Below, piece by piece: positions 55,325-64,000 of a DNA stretch of 64,000 bases (within the stretch, counting starts at the first letter, position 1; each line of letters begins with the position of its first letter). The translations under genes and the position numbers were made by a program. Under the pieces are notes generated by a model that worked only from the letters and a program-made list of their open reading frames with translations, made no database searches and was not told where the DNA came from. Origin of the DNA: Flavobacteriaceae bacterium (lineage in GTDB: Bacteria; Bacteroidota; Bacteroidia; Flavobacteriales; Flavobacteriaceae); NCBI GenBank assembly GCA_947459635.1, contig CANHEA010000004.1, positions 1 to 64,000 on the forward strand. Reading direction: 5' to 3'.

Positions 55325-57619
55325 ATGAAATTTTTACGTCATTTTCATTTTGTTTTAGTATTCTTTTGCTTAACAGGAAACTGTTTTGGTCAATATATTC
55401 AAGTTGATGATACTTATGGTGTTCAGCAACTAATAGAAAATGTTCTGATCAATAGTCCATGCGCCAATGCCAGTAACTTTACAGTATCCGGAGACCCTTT
55501 TAGCGGCGGCGAGCAAAGTTTTGGTTACTTTAACGCCGGAACAAGCGGCTTCCCTTTTTCAGAAGGCATCGTTTTGAGTACGTCAAGAGCCAAAAGAACT
55601 GAAGGTCCGAATAACAATCTGATTGATGAAGGATTAACTTCCTGGCTCGGTGATTCGGACTTAGAAGACGCTTTAAATATATCAGGAACTTTTAATGCGA
55701 CCGTCATGGAGTTCGATTTTACTCCGTTAACAAGCAAAATCAGTTTTGACTACATATTTGCTTCCGAAGAATATCAAGGCACTGCACCATGTCAGTATTC
55801 AGATGGGTTCGCTTTCTTACTCAAAGAAGCCGGCACTACAAATCCGTATAAGAACCTCGCTCTAATTCCAAATACTACTACACCAGTTTTGGTTACAACG
55901 GTCCATCCGAATATACCAGGCCGTTGTCCAGCCATCAACGAGAATTATTTTGGTGGCTATAATGGATCTAATGCAGCAATCAATTTTAATGGACAGACCA
56001 CTGTACTCACTGCAAAGTCAGACGTCATCCCGGGCAGAACATATCACATAAAATTAGTAATTGCGGATCATGAGAATATTCGCTATGATTCAGCAATATT
56101 CCTAGGAGGAGGCAGTTTCGACGTGGGAACAGATTTAGGTCAAGACCAATTGATTTCAACTAATAATCCCGTTTGTGCGAACCAGACTTTCAATATTCAA
56201 ACCTATGAAATCGGAAGTAATTCCTATAAATGGTTTAAGGATAATGTTGAAATTCCATTAGAAACTAATTCGAATTTGATTGTATCAACTCCTGGAACTT
56301 ATAGCGTAGAAATCACCTTAGGTGGTACAACTTGCATTGCAAAAGGCAAAATCGTGATTGAATACGCACCAGCGCCTACTTTGACAACCATAAACGTGGA
56401 GCAATGCGACGAAGATTTGGATGGCAGTACTTTATTCAATTTGACTAAATTAGATACTACTATTACTAATAATGATCCGAATTTCGGGCCCGTAACCTAT
56501 TTTGAAAATCTACTCGATGCCCAAAACCAAGTTTTTACAAATGCGATTTTAAATCCAAATTCCTATTCGAGTAGTACGAAAACCATTTATGCTACGGTTA
56601 CTAATAATTTTGGATGTTTGACTGTTGCCACCATTTCACTTCAAGTTTCTAGTAATGCATTTCCAAATATTGTAGATTTTGAGACCTGCGATTTAGACAA
56701 TGTAATTGATGGATTTTATGCTTTCCAATTGAGTGATATTGATGCTCAGGTATTGAATGGATTACCCTCTGGGCTAGTCGTTACTTATTATCCAACATAT
56801 AACGACGCGTTATTGCAAACGAATATCTTACCTTCTATTTATACAAATGAAACGCAATTTATTTCTAGAATTTATGCTAAGATTTTAGATGGAACCAGTT
56901 GCTATGGCATTCAACCTGTTGATTTGTATGTAAATAGTCATTCGCCACCTAATTTCGAAGACCAAGAAGTCTATCTATGTGACAATGTCCCTTTAACAGT
57001 GAGCATTGCGACCAATTTCTTTTCCTATAATTGGAGTAATGGTGACAATGATTTTTCGACTCAGCTCAATGCACCTGGAGATTATACCGTTACAGTGACA
57101 AATAGTGATGGTTGTGAAGCGACTAAAAAATTTATTGCCATTGCATCGGGTGCTCCAACAATAACTTCTGTGGATATTAACGATTTTCAAGGCGACTCAA
57201 ATTCGGTGACCATCTATGTGACTGGACTCGGAACTTGGGAATACTCGCTAGATGGCATTAGTTACCAAGACAGCCCCGTTTTCAATAATGTTTTACCAGG
57301 TGAATATCAAGTTCATGTTCGAGACCAATTCCTTTGCGGTGATGACACTTTCGATATTTTCGTTCTGAATTACACTAGTTTCTTTACACCCAATGACGAT
57401 ACATATAATGATGTTTGGACCATCGAAAATATAGAATTTTACCCTAACGCAGTAATTCAAATCTTTGATAGGTTTGGAAAATTCCTCAAACAAATCGCCC
57501 CACAAAATGGTTGGGATGGCACATTTATGGGAAAGAAACTACCATCAGATGATTATTGGTTTGTTATGCAACTAAACAACGGTCGCACAATAAAAGGGCA
57601 TTTTTCACTCAAACGATAG
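55325..57619 (+). CDS. Choice-of-anchor L protein with type B T9SS sorting domain
   Basis: GIVLSTSRAKRTEGPNN, ISFDYIFASEEYQG...SDGFAFLLKEAG; C-terminus FFTPNDDTYNDVWTIENIEFYPNAVIQIFDRFGKFLKQ. Confidence 0.93.
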   Translation: MKFLRHFHFVLVFFCLTGNCFGQYIQVDDTYGVQQLIENVLINSPCANASNFTVSGDPFSGGEQSFGYFNAGTSGFPFSEGIVLSTSRAKRTEGPNNNLIDEGLTSWLGDSDLEDALNISGTFNATVMEFDFTPLTSKISFDYIFASEEYQGTAPCQYSDGFAFLLKEAGTTNPYKNLALIPNTTTPVLVTTVHPNIPGRCPAINENYFGGYNGSNAAINFNGQTTVLTAKSDVIPGRTYHIKLVIADHENIRYDSAIFLGGGSFDVGTDLGQDQLISTNNPVCANQTFNIQTYEIGSNSYKWFKDNVEIPLETNSNLIVSTPGTYSVEITLGGTTCIAKGKIVIEYAPAPTLTTINVEQCDEDLDGSTLFNLTKLDTTITNNDPNFGPVTYFENLLDAQNQVFTNAILNPNSYSSSTKTIYATVTNNFGCLTVATISLQVSSNAFPNIVDFETCDLDNVIDGFYAFQLSDIDAQVLNGLPSGLVVTYYPTYNDALLQTNILPSIYTNETQFISRIYAKILDGTSCYGIQPVDLYVNSHSPPNFEDQEVYLCDNVPLTVSIATNFFSYNWSNGDNDFSTQLNAPGDYTVTVTNSDGCEATKKFIAIASGAPTITSVDINDFQGDSNSVTIYVTGLGTWEYSLDGISYQDSPVFNNVLPGEYQVHVRDQFLCGDDTFDIFVLNYTSFFTPNDDTYNDVWTIENIEFYPNAVIQIFDRFGKFLKQIAPQNGWDGTFMGKKLPSDDYWFVMQLNNGRTIKGHFSLKR

Positions 57620-57649
57620 TATTTGTATTTTATTTGCTAATTTTATCCA

Positions 57650-60600
57650 ATGAAAAAGATATACCTACTATTTTTTCTGCTGTTTTCTATTGGATGCTTT
57701 GCTCAATTTAGCAAAATCCATTATATCCCGCCTTTATCAGGAACAAATGATGTATCAGGTAGTGCCCAAGAACAATTTTTATATATTTCTACGCCAACAG
57801 TTACCCCAGTAAACTTTCGAATTATTCAACTTGGGGGCACCACTATAACTGCAACAGTGTCTAAAAGCAGCCCCTATGTCTTTAATGCTGGATTCGGAGT
57901 AAGTACACAATTGATGGTGCAAAAAAGCGATGTCAATACCATCCAAACTAACAAAGGCTTCATCATCGATGCTGATGATTTGGTTTATGTTTCCGTTAGA
58001 ATTATTGCAGGCAACGGGAATCAGTCTGGCGCAGTCGTATCAAAAGGACTAGCTGCGTTGGGAACTCAATTTAGAATTGGATCGTTACTCAATACAAATC
58101 CGAACCTTTCCTTTGGCGAGAGACATCACACGTTTGTTTCAGTTCTTGCTACTGAAAATAACACCTTGGTGCGATTTGAAGACATCAAACCTGGAGTCGT
58201 GTTACTCAATAATGCACCGGCGGGAAATAATCCGGCTCCGATTATCTTAAATAGCGGCGAGAGCTTCGTCATGGCAGTAGAAGGTCCGTTAGATCCGATG
58301 GCGCCAGACCAACTTACGGCAAACAGAGATGGGTTGATTGGGTCTTTAGTTCTCTCTAATAAACCTATTGCCGTTAACTGCGGATCGTTTGCTGGAACAA
58401 ATGCCGATAACAATTTAGACTTGGGTTTTGACCAAATTGTATCGGTGGAAAGAACAGGAAAAGACTATATTTTTATAAAGAGTACAGGGCAAGATGTTGT
58501 CGAAAGAGTGCTATTAGTCGCGCACAGCAACGGTACCGAAATTCGACTAAATGGAAATACTGGTGCGCCAGATTATGTGATTAATTCAGGACAGTATCTT
58601 GATTTAAATGGAAGCAATTTCGATGCACAAGGGAATCTCTACGTGCAATCATCCAAAAATGTTTTTGCTTATCAGACTATTGGCGACGACAGTAGAACTG
58701 ATTTTGCCAACCAAGAACTCTTCTTTGTTCCGCCTTTGAGTTGCGAAACACCAAAATTAATTGACAACATTCCGCTGATTAATCAAATCGGAACAAGGAC
58801 ATATTCAATTTCTAAAATAACATTAATTACAAAATCAACAGCAACTCTAAATTTTCAAATCAATGGCGTCAATAATACGCTAGCTGCTATTAGCTCGATT
58901 CCTGGGGTCGTTGTTACGGGTCCAACAATAGTCAACACTTCGTTGGGCAGTTACGACACCTACATTATTACAGGTTTGGCGGGAAATATTGGTGTCTATT
59001 CAACCGCGGAATTGTATTTGGCAGCTTATGGTACAGATGGCGCGGCCACTTTTGGCGGATTCTATTCTGGTTTCATTTTTAAACCCGAAATTACATTCAA
59101 CTTGTTGAACGTCACGCAAAACAATTGTATCCCAAATGCAGTGCTTAACGTAAATTCGTTAAGTTCTTTCGATACTTTTCAGTGGTATTTTAATGGTAAT
59201 CCAATTCCGTCAGCCAATCAAAACTTCTATAATCCCCTAGTAGCAGGCTACTATTACGTTAAAGCTGCCATCGGCAATTGCGGAACCAACGAAATTTCTT
59301 CGGATGAAATTCCGATTAGTTCTTGTCCAATTGACTCCGACAATGATTTAGCAAACGACAATATCGACATCGATTTTGATAACGACGGTATACCCAACTG
59401 CGAGGAATCACTGGGCGACTTAGGGATTAACTTGGCAGATACTAGCACGATCACTGTAGCTACTTCCGGCAGCAATACTCCGGATCCAAATCCTTTCGTT
59501 GGGAACATCAATGGTGATTTCGTGACCAAAACACCAATAGGAAAAAATAATGCCGTAACAGTTCAAAAAACCTTCGCCGCGCCAACAAACATTTCGCTGC
59601 AATATGTCAATTCGGCGTCAGCAGCTAATTTAATCAACTTTAATGCTGATTTCGTTCTCACTTGCGATGTAAGCAAGACCATAACAGTTCAAAATCCAGA
59701 TAATCAATTATTAATTGATACCAACTACGATGACATTTACGAAAGTGGCGTCACCGTATATTCCTCTTATGAAGTGCGTTTCAGAGTAAACAGTGCAACA
59801 CCATTAGCGCCAGGAACAGGCACCTTCCGATTCAAATCTGCCTCCACGACCAGTATTACTTTAAAGCATGTTAATCTGTCGGATGCGGATCCTAATAATG
59901 CGACCTTTAAATTGGTAACAACCTGTGTTGCAAAAGACAGTGACGGCGACGGCGTTCAAGATGCACTAGATTTGGACAGTGATAACGATGGTATTTTAGA
60001 CCAAACCGAAGCACTAGGAACAAGCCCCATTACTCCTTTGAATACAGATGTAAATGTTGATGGAATGGACGACGCTTTTGGAAACGGAATCACACCTGCT
60101 GATACGGATGGCGACGGTGTTTCAAATAATCTCGACTTGGATAGTGATAACGACGGAATTTTTGATTTAATAGAAGCCGGCAGTTCTGCAAGCGATAGCA
60201 ATGGTGACGGAAGAATCGACGGAAGTCCTGCAAGTTTTGGCGCCAATGGTGTTTATAATCTCATAGAAACTGGATCAAATTCAGGGATTTTGAATTATAT
60301 AGTACGCGACTCAAATAGCGATAATGTGGCCAATTATATCTCACTAGAAAGTGACGGTGACGGTTGCAATGATGTTATTGAAGCTGGATTTGTTGATCCT
60401 GATGGCGATGGAATGCTCGGTAGTTCTCCGTTTACAGTAGATGCAAATGGTCTAATAACTAGTGGGATTGGCTATATTTTGCCGAATTCAAACTACATTT
60501 CTAGCGCGCCGATTACGATTATTTCCCAACCTTCGGTGGCACCCTTCTGCGCCTACCAAAATTCTGTAATAACAATTACCACATCGCCTTTAGATTCTTA

Positions 60601-62791
60601 TCAATGGCAAGTATACACAAGTGGTACTTGGGTATCAATTGTGGACGGTCCTAATTATGCGCAAAGTAATACAAGTACGCTACAACTTACTACTATTCCT
60701 TTTTCCTTTAATGGCAATAGATATCGCGTGATATTGCGTAAAAACGGAAACATATGCGAAGTGATTTCAAATGAAGTAGTCTTGGAATTGTACAATGTTC
60801 CTATTCTAAATTCACCAACGACGCTAGTGCAATGCGACAACGACAATAACGGATTTACTACTGTCAATTTGAGACAAAAAGAAAGTGATATCACTTCCGT
60901 TACCGACCGGGTATTCACCTACTATAAAACGTTTTTGTCTGCGGAATCGGGTAATGAGAGTTCTCCTAATTTTATCTCTAATCCTTTGAGTTATTTTACC
61001 AATTCGACGACGATTTGGGTTCGTATTGTTGACCAATTGCATGGTTGTTTTAGTGTAGCTGAATTGAATGTAGTCGTTTCTAATACGCAAATTATAAATA
61101 CTTACAATCGCCGCTATTATAGATGTGACGATTTCTTAGATGCTTTTGGAAATAACAATAGCGACAACAATGATCGAGATGGAATTGCCACATTTGATTT
61201 TAGTAGCGCAACTGCCGATATCATTGGCATTCTTCCAACGTCATCAATTTATAGTATTAAGTATTACAAAAATTTTCAAGATGCGTCTATGGAGCTTGAT
61301 ACCAACGGTAATTCGTTAGAAATTTCTCAAGATATTAACGCACCAGAAAGTATTTACAATTTCAGAAATAGAGACTATCCTACGCACCAACAAATTTGGG
61401 TACGCGTCGAAAGTACGCTTGATAATGCTTGTTATGGCATCGGTCCCTACGTCACGCTTATTGTAGAGTCATTGCCAACTGCCAATCCTTATAATGACAC
61501 CAATATTATCCGCAAATGTGACGACAATCAAGATGGTATATTTGCCTTCGATACGTCCCAAATCGAATCGATTATATTGAATGGTCAAACCAATGTTGCT
61601 GTTAGTTATTTTGATCAAAATGGCGCGCCGCTTTCGAGTCCGCTTCCGAATCCATTTACAATTAACGGCAGCAAAACCATTACCGTTAGAGCTACAAATA
61701 CGATTACATTTGACCCCAATGGACCTTGTTACGATGAAGAGACCTTGCAATTTATTGTAGACGATTTACCTCAAGCTTTTCCTGTAGACACCACATTATT
61801 CACGGTTTGCGACGACGAGGATGATCCATTGCTGCAAGACGGCATGTTTGGATTTGATACGGCAGCCATCGAATCGCAAATATTGAATGGACAAACCTCA
61901 CTCGTTGTGAAATATTATGACCAAGCTGGACAACCGATTGCAAGTCCACTACCGAATCCTTTCGTAACCATTTCTCAAAACATCACTGCGGTAGTTGAAA
62001 ATCCGCTAAACGCGACCTGTCCTGCAAGTATTCAGATACCATTTGTGGTCAATCCGATGCCTAAGATTAAATTGTTAGGAAGCGATTTGCTTTGTTCTGA
62101 CAATCCCGAATTTACCATAACGATTGATGCCGCGATTGTCGACGGAAGTTCTACTTCCAATAATACCTATCAATGGTATCTCGATGGAAATCCGATTGTA
62201 GGCGGCACCCGCTATAGTTTGGTTATTAATACCGAAGGCGTTTATACTGTTGATGTCACGACGCCACAAGGTTGCTTAAAAACAAGAATTGTTGATGTGA
62301 CTGCTTCCGAAATTGCACAAATTCAAGAAATTAAGATTAGCGACCTAGCTGAATCTAATACAGTTGAAATCACTGCGACAGGCAATGGCGATTTGGTGTA
62401 TACGATTGATGATCTGACTGATTTTCAATATTCGAACATCTTTTACGATGTGCCGTACGGAATTCATCAGGTGTATGTAAAAGATATCAACGGATGTGGA
62501 CTCGTTGGTCCAATCGAAATCTATGTTTTAGGAATTCCAAAGTTTTTTACTCCTGATGGAGATGGCGTTAATGATACGTGGAATTTAGCGGGAAGTAGTT
62601 CCAAATTCAACAAGAATGCTGAAATACTTATCTTTGATCGTCATGGTAAATTTATTCACCAACAATTTGGTGATGACACAGGTTGGGATGGTACTTATAA
62701 TGGCAGACAATTGCCTTCTGACGATTATTGGTATGTGATTACCTTGGAAGACCAACGGGTCTTTAGAGGACACTTCAGCATGAGAAGATAA
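57650..62791 (+). CDS. Large type B T9SS surface protein with Asp-rich thrombospondin-type-3-like repeats
   Basis: 1713 aa; DSDNDLANDNIDIDFDNDGIPNCEE, DSDGDGVQDALDLDSDNDGILDQTEA, DTDGDGVSNNLDLDSDNDGIFDLIEA; C-terminus FFTPDGDGVNDTWNLAG...GWDGTYNGRQLPSDDYWYV. Confidence 0.93.
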   Translation: MKKIYLLFFLLFSIGCFAQFSKIHYIPPLSGTNDVSGSAQEQFLYISTPTVTPVNFRIIQLGGTTITATVSKSSPYVFNAGFGVSTQLMVQKSDVNTIQTNKGFIIDADDLVYVSVRIIAGNGNQSGAVVSKGLAALGTQFRIGSLLNTNPNLSFGERHHTFVSVLATENNTLVRFEDIKPGVVLLNNAPAGNNPAPIILNSGESFVMAVEGPLDPMAPDQLTANRDGLIGSLVLSNKPIAVNCGSFAGTNADNNLDLGFDQIVSVERTGKDYIFIKSTGQDVVERVLLVAHSNGTEIRLNGNTGAPDYVINSGQYLDLNGSNFDAQGNLYVQSSKNVFAYQTIGDDSRTDFANQELFFVPPLSCETPKLIDNIPLINQIGTRTYSISKITLITKSTATLNFQINGVNNTLAAISSIPGVVVTGPTIVNTSLGSYDTYIITGLAGNIGVYSTAELYLAAYGTDGAATFGGFYSGFIFKPEITFNLLNVTQNNCIPNAVLNVNSLSSFDTFQWYFNGNPIPSANQNFYNPLVAGYYYVKAAIGNCGTNEISSDEIPISSCPIDSDNDLANDNIDIDFDNDGIPNCEESLGDLGINLADTSTITVATSGSNTPDPNPFVGNINGDFVTKTPIGKNNAVTVQKTFAAPTNISLQYVNSASAANLINFNADFVLTCDVSKTITVQNPDNQLLIDTNYDDIYESGVTVYSSYEVRFRVNSATPLAPGTGTFRFKSASTTSITLKHVNLSDADPNNATFKLVTTCVAKDSDGDGVQDALDLDSDNDGILDQTEALGTSPITPLNTDVNVDGMDDAFGNGITPADTDGDGVSNNLDLDSDNDGIFDLIEAGSSASDSNGDGRIDGSPASFGANGVYNLIETGSNSGILNYIVRDSNSDNVANYISLESDGDGCNDVIEAGFVDPDGDGMLGSSPFTVDANGLITSGIGYILPNSNYISSAPITIISQPSVAPFCAYQNSVITITTSPLDSYQWQVYTSGTWVSIVDGPNYAQSNTSTLQLTTIPFSFNGNRYRVILRKNGNICEVISNEVVLELYNVPILNSPTTLVQCDNDNNGFTTVNLRQKESDITSVTDRVFTYYKTFLSAESGNESSPNFISNPLSYFTNSTTIWVRIVDQLHGCFSVAELNVVVSNTQIINTYNRRYYRCDDFLDAFGNNNSDNNDRDGIATFDFSSATADIIGILPTSSIYSIKYYKNFQDASMELDTNGNSLEISQDINAPESIYNFRNRDYPTHQQIWVRVESTLDNACYGIGPYVTLIVESLPTANPYNDTNIIRKCDDNQDGIFAFDTSQIESIILNGQTNVAVSYFDQNGAPLSSPLPNPFTINGSKTITVRATNTITFDPNGPCYDEETLQFIVDDLPQAFPVDTTLFTVCDDEDDPLLQDGMFGFDTAAIESQILNGQTSLVVKYYDQAGQPIASPLPNPFVTISQNITAVVENPLNATCPASIQIPFVVNPMPKIKLLGSDLLCSDNPEFTITIDAAIVDGSSTSNNTYQWYLDGNPIVGGTRYSLVINTEGVYTVDVTTPQGCLKTRIVDVTASEIAQIQEIKISDLAESNTVEITATGNGDLVYTIDDLTDFQYSNIFYDVPYGIHQVYVKDINGCGLVGPIEIYVLGIPKFFTPDGDGVNDTWNLAGSSSKFNKNAEILIFDRHGKFIHQQFGDDTGWDGTYNGRQLPSDDYWYVITLEDQRVFRGHFSMRR

Positions 62792-62806
62792 TTGAAACTT
62801 TCTAGC

Positions 62807-63721
62807 ATGATAAAAACGGCATTTTTTTTCGTTATGATTACCATACTTACTCAAGCGCAAACGGTCAAAGTTACGACTGGAAAAGTAGAGCGCATCGAAA
62901 AATTCAAATCGCAGTTTGTTGATGCAAGAAACGTCGATGTCTGGTTGCCGGAGGGATATTCTACTTCAGAAAAATATGCTGTTTTATATATGCATGATGG
63001 ACAAATGTTGTTTGACCCAGCTTCCACCTGGAACAAACAAGCCTGGCAAGTAGATGCAATTGCAGGGAAATTGATTGCTGAAAAACAAATTCAAAAATGC
63101 ATTGTCGTTGGTATTTGGAATAATGACAAGAAACGACATCCCGAGTATTTTCCACAAAAGGTCTATCCTGCTTTCTCTGAAGAACAAAAGAAATTCATCT
63201 CGGATGACTTGATTAAAAGAGGAAAAATCGACAAGGAGTTTGATCCGATTTCCGATAATTATTTGAAGTTTATTGTCAAAGAATTGAAGCCTTATATTGA
63301 TAGGACCTACCCTACATTCTCCGATCGTAAGCATACTTTTATTTCTGGTTCAAGCATGGGCGGATTGATTTCGTTGTATGCTATTTGCGAGTATCCAAAG
63401 ATATTTGGCGGTGCAGGTTGTTTGTCGACGCATTGGACAGGAATCTATCAAAACAATGACAATCCAATTCCGGACGAGATTATTGCTTATTTGAAAGTTC
63501 ATTTGCCCGATCCAAAGAGCCACAAGATTTATTTTGATTATGGCAATAAGACTTTGGACAGTTTGTATCGCCCATGGCAATTGAAAGTTGATGTTGTCAT
63601 GAAAGCAAAAGGATACACCACGAAGCATTGGATGACGCAGTTTTTTGAAGGAAAGAATCATTCGGAAGAAGCGTGGCGGGAGCGTTTTCATGTTCCGTTA
63701 GCATTTTTATTGCGTGTTTAG
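62807..63721 (+). CDS. Secreted esterase-like alpha/beta hydrolase
   Basis: VDVWLPEGYSTSEKYAVLYMHDGQMLFDP, FISGSSMGGLISLYAICEYP; ORF track opens at TTG 62792, ATG at 62807. Confidence 0.88.
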   Translation: MIKTAFFFVMITILTQAQTVKVTTGKVERIEKFKSQFVDARNVDVWLPEGYSTSEKYAVLYMHDGQMLFDPASTWNKQAWQVDAIAGKLIAEKQIQKCIVVGIWNNDKKRHPEYFPQKVYPAFSEEQKKFISDDLIKRGKIDKEFDPISDNYLKFIVKELKPYIDRTYPTFSDRKHTFISGSSMGGLISLYAICEYPKIFGGAGCLSTHWTGIYQNNDNPIPDEIIAYLKVHLPDPKSHKIYFDYGNKTLDSLYRPWQLKVDVVMKAKGYTTKHWMTQFFEGKNHSEEAWRERFHVPLAFLLRV

Positions 63722-63729
63722 CACAGGTC

Positions 63730-63808
63730 TCTAGCCCAGATAGAAGCGACTATCCTTTTGCGATGGCGTTCAGCGCAAAAGATAATAGCGAATAGCTGGA
63801 TTAGCTTC
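63730..63808 (+). repeat. Variable-stem intergenic element, copy 5
   Basis: CTCTAGCCCAGATAGAAGCGACTATCCTTTTGCGatggcgttcagCGCAAAAGATAATAGCGAATAGCTGGATTAGCTTC. Confidence 0.8.
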
Positions 63809-63841
63809 ACACGAGCAATTTGAAATGGCGAAGCAAAACAA

Positions 63842-63872
63842 AAAACCCATTCAGTGACGAATGGGTTTCTTT
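63842..63872 (-). terminator. Terminator for the typA transcript
   Basis: AAAACCCATTCagtgacGAATGGGTTTCTTT; A-run at 63837-63845 gives U-run on minus transcript. Confidence 0.8.
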
Positions 63873-63889
63873 ATAATTAAAATTCAAGA

Positions 63890-64000
63890 TTAGACTTTGA
63901 ATCGTTTTCTATCGTTTTCTGTTAGATAGATTTTTCTCAAACGAATTGATTTTGGTGTTACCTCTACGTATTCGTCTTTTTGAATATATTCTAACGCTTC
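63890..64000 (-). CDS. typA: 3' end of translational GTPase TypA/BipA (truncated by window edge)
   Basis: Manual minus-strand translation [36 protein letters not shown]. Confidence 0.9.
   Translation of the reverse strand, partial: EALEYIQKDEYVEVTPKSIRLRKIYLTENDRKRFKV

Overview
This 64 kb window looks like chromosome from a Flavobacterium-like Bacteroidota. Evidence is an AT-rich sequence, type IX secretion (T9SS) C-terminal domains of types A and B, PorP/SprF, and TAnnTTTG-like promoter boxes. It carries about 46 credible genes, mostly housekeeping (rplS, icd, uvrB, rlmF, sucC, lysA, mnmA, recG, pheT, 3' end of typA) plus surface and secreted proteins. The latter include a ~2400-aa repeat adhesin with adjacent PorP/SprF and OmpA genes, two type B T9SS giants, and a TonB receptor/DUF4249 pair. 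I see no rRNA, tRNA, CRISPR array, prophage or intact transposase. The unexplained structure is intergenic. (1) At least five dispersed copies share conserved flanks (AGCCC-GAT...GCGG.ATCC ... AGCGGATAGC.GG) around a central hairpin whose stem differs between copies in sequence and length; one copy carries a second repeat nested in its loop. (2) Period-7 and period-8 micro-repeat tracts, often inverted or ending at start codons, recur. One perfect 23-bp inverted pair brackets a four-helix-bundle (S23/IVP-like) ORF, while a similar inverted pair elsewhere encloses no ORF. (3) Two further inverted intergenic hairpin families occur (CCACGAATTNACGAAT and AACCGCAAGGNGCGCAAAG). All calls come from reading the sequence and the supplied ORFs; no database search was run.
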